Assembly: GCF_011378855.1 (NCBI RefSeq)
Contig: NZ_WTLB01000005.1
Location: forward strand, 62,001-126,000
Length of the DNA: 64,000 bases
Reading direction: 5' to 3'
From: Pseudoalteromonas sp. Z1A8
GTDB lineage: Bacteria; Pseudomonadota; Gammaproteobacteria; Enterobacterales; Alteromonadaceae
Shown: one piece after another, positions 62,989-64,000 of the stretch
How the letters are laid out: the number at the start of each line of letters is the position of its first letter
Position numbering within the stretch: the stretch's first letter is position 1
Made by a program: the position numbers and the translations under genes
Notes under the pieces: generated by a model
The model's database searches: none
Seen by the model: only the letters and a program-made list of their open reading frames with translations
What the model was told of the DNA's origin: nothing

Positions 62989-64000
62989 TTACTTAACTGA
63001 CTGTAATGGTTTTTGCTGCCACACACGGATGTATTCAATTTCAAAGTCGACTACACCATCATCTTTTTTGCCCTCAGGGCTATTACGTTCAAGCTCTTCT
63101 TTACTTTTTGGTACGCCATGCCAAGGAAAAGTCTCCTGATCAAGCCATAAAAACAGTGGCTTAGTGGCTACATAGCCTGTATCAACCCCGCGGTGCTCTT
63201 TTGCCCAGGCATCAGCTTGTGCTGCAGATACTTCGCTAAATAATTTACCGTCAACATAGTATTTAATTCCTTGGGCGCTCCAGTCAATTCCATACACGTG
63301 AAAGTCATCGGCTACTCTAAAGCCTAAGTCTTTTCGTTCTGTGTAAGTGGGCTTGCCCATTACCTTTTTATTCCAATCGCGGATTGACCACCATAACTCA
63401 CTGTCTATGTGATCTTTTTTAGGGTCGTGCGAGTCGCCAAATAATTCAAAAAAGTCAACTTCTAACTTTTCGCCCATCGACCAAAATGCACTGCTCACTT
63501 GCGCATCAGCGGCTTTGCTTTTAATTTCTATGTATCCGTACTGAAAAGACTTTCTGCCGATAAAGCATGCCGTTGTGAGGTTTTCGTATTTAAGTGCATC
63601 GCCAAACACAGGCTTATGTATTTTTTGTTCAAAAGGAAAGTCAGGCTCCCAACGTGTCTCGAGTTTTAGTTTGCCATTTTCTAGGCGGTAGTTATTACCC
63701 GAAAATTGCGAAGGTGCGCGGCCTTTCCATACTTTTTTATTTGGATTATCTGGATGCTTATAAATAGGTTTACCGTTTTCTATTTTACCCACAATGTACC
63801 AACGTTCTTCATCGATAGTGCTGGTTTCAAATTCGTCACTTACTTGGGTGTTAAGTACCCATTTACCGGTGTTTTGCGGATCTGTTAAAGGCAATAAGTT
63901 ATTTTTAGTTTGGGGAAGCTTTTGCGTGTTAGTCGTCGCATCGCTGCTACAACCGCCAATGGTTATTACCGACAATAATGCTGCTGTGAGCGTCAATTTA
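62989..64000 (-). CDS. GH16 glycoside hydrolase, lipoprotein (5' end off the right edge)
   Basis: About 336 residues are present. The visible TTG near the edge is not a convincing start; codon AAA precedes it, and the signal LTLTAALLSVITIGGC (lipobox GGC) implies that the true start lies just outside the window. The GH16 signature ExDxxE is seen in EVDFFE, and QVSDEFETSTIDEERW with FQYGYIEIKSKA are the usual jelly-roll parts, with FHVYGIDWS before the second sheet. GH16 members cut agarose, porphyran, kappa-carrageenan or related galactans; the subfamily cannot be settled here. It is a surface lipoprotein encoded ahead of the ASPIC gene. Confidence 0.87.
   Translation of the reverse strand, partial: KLTLTAALLSVITIGGCSSDATTNTQKLPQTKNNLLPLTDPQNTGKWVLNTQVSDEFETSTIDEERWYIVGKIENGKPIYKHPDNPNKKVWKGRAPSQFSGNNYRLENGKLKLETRWEPDFPFEQKIHKPVFGDALKYENLTTACFIGRKSFQYGYIEIKSKAADAQVSSAFWSMGEKLEVDFFELFGDSHDPKKDHIDSELWWSIRDWNKKVMGKPTYTERKDLGFRVADDFHVYGIDWSAQGIKYYVDGKLFSEVSAAQADAWAKEHRGVDTGYVATKPLFLWLDQETFPWHGVPKSKEELERNSPEGKKDDGVVDFEIEYIRVWQQKPLQSVK

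Noticed and set aside
63994-63996. TTG as the start of the GH16 gene
   Set aside because: The reading frame stays open to the window edge and a lysine codon precedes it, so the true start probably lies outside.

Overview
The window reads as chromosomal DNA of an algae-associated marine gammaproteobacterium, very probably a Pseudoalteromonas. The GH8 xylanase at 25010-26290 matches, as I remember it, the cold-adapted Pseudoalteromonas haloplanktis enzyme almost residue for residue, including mature-numbered catalytic E78, D144 and D281. The base composition is AT-rich, and the ribE/norM divergent pair is a common gammaproteobacterial arrangement. No insertion sequence, phage, integrase or CRISPR array was seen. 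This identification is from memory of protein families; no alignment was run.

Layout. (1) 1-3430 is housekeeping: partial ribE, norM, a DUF3080 lipoprotein, and two identical tRNA-Val(GAC) genes, each followed by a decayed tRNA-like copy. (2) 3727-16626 is D-xylose catabolism: a sugar porter, a LacI regulator, a GH43 beta-xylosidase, a Gfo/Idh oxidoreductase, xylB, xylA, transaldolase, transketolase, a small secreted protein and a mutarotase. Two perfect TGTTAGCGCTAACA operators sit in the promoters of the GH43 gene and xylB. (3) 16722-38507 is xylan attack and uptake: three GH10 xylanases, one GH8 xylanase, a secreted SMP-30 lactonase, a large TonB receptor, a second GH43, a GPH-type symporter, and a TonB-associated cassette (SapC, JmjC-like cupin, tryptophan-halogenase homologue, DUF6445, ThuA). 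A Nudix-fold regulator (NrtR type) closes the block. A shared inverted repeat with a GT-N7-AC core lies upstream of most of these genes and of the regulator itself.

(4) 38607-64000 looks like part of a red-algal galactan (carrageenan- or agar-type) utilisation locus: two TonB receptors, an S1 sulfatase, a GH16 hydrolase, a sugar porter, an SDR, a mutarotase, a lactonase and two enolase-superfamily enzymes. An aldehyde dehydrogenase, DgoK-type kinase and DgoA-type aldolase complete the set. The enzymes fit two converging branches: galactose to galactonate, and 3,6-anhydrogalactose to anhydrogalactonate. Both would give 2-keto-3-deoxygalactonate, then its 6-phosphate, then pyruvate and glyceraldehyde-3-phosphate. 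Two tandem GntR/FCD paralogues sit in the locus. A second conserved palindrome, AAACAT-N3-ATGTTT, lies at a nearly fixed place between the -35 and -10 hexamers of five promoters here. An eight-haem cytochrome with TPR repeats and an FG-GAP/ASPIC lipoprotein also belong to this block and have no obvious catabolic role.

The window thus holds three separate sugar regulons side by side, each with its own local regulator and operator: LacI for xylose, NrtR-like for xylan, GntR for galactan. The least explained parts are the SapC/JmjC/halogenase cassette and the cytochrome/ASPIC pair.
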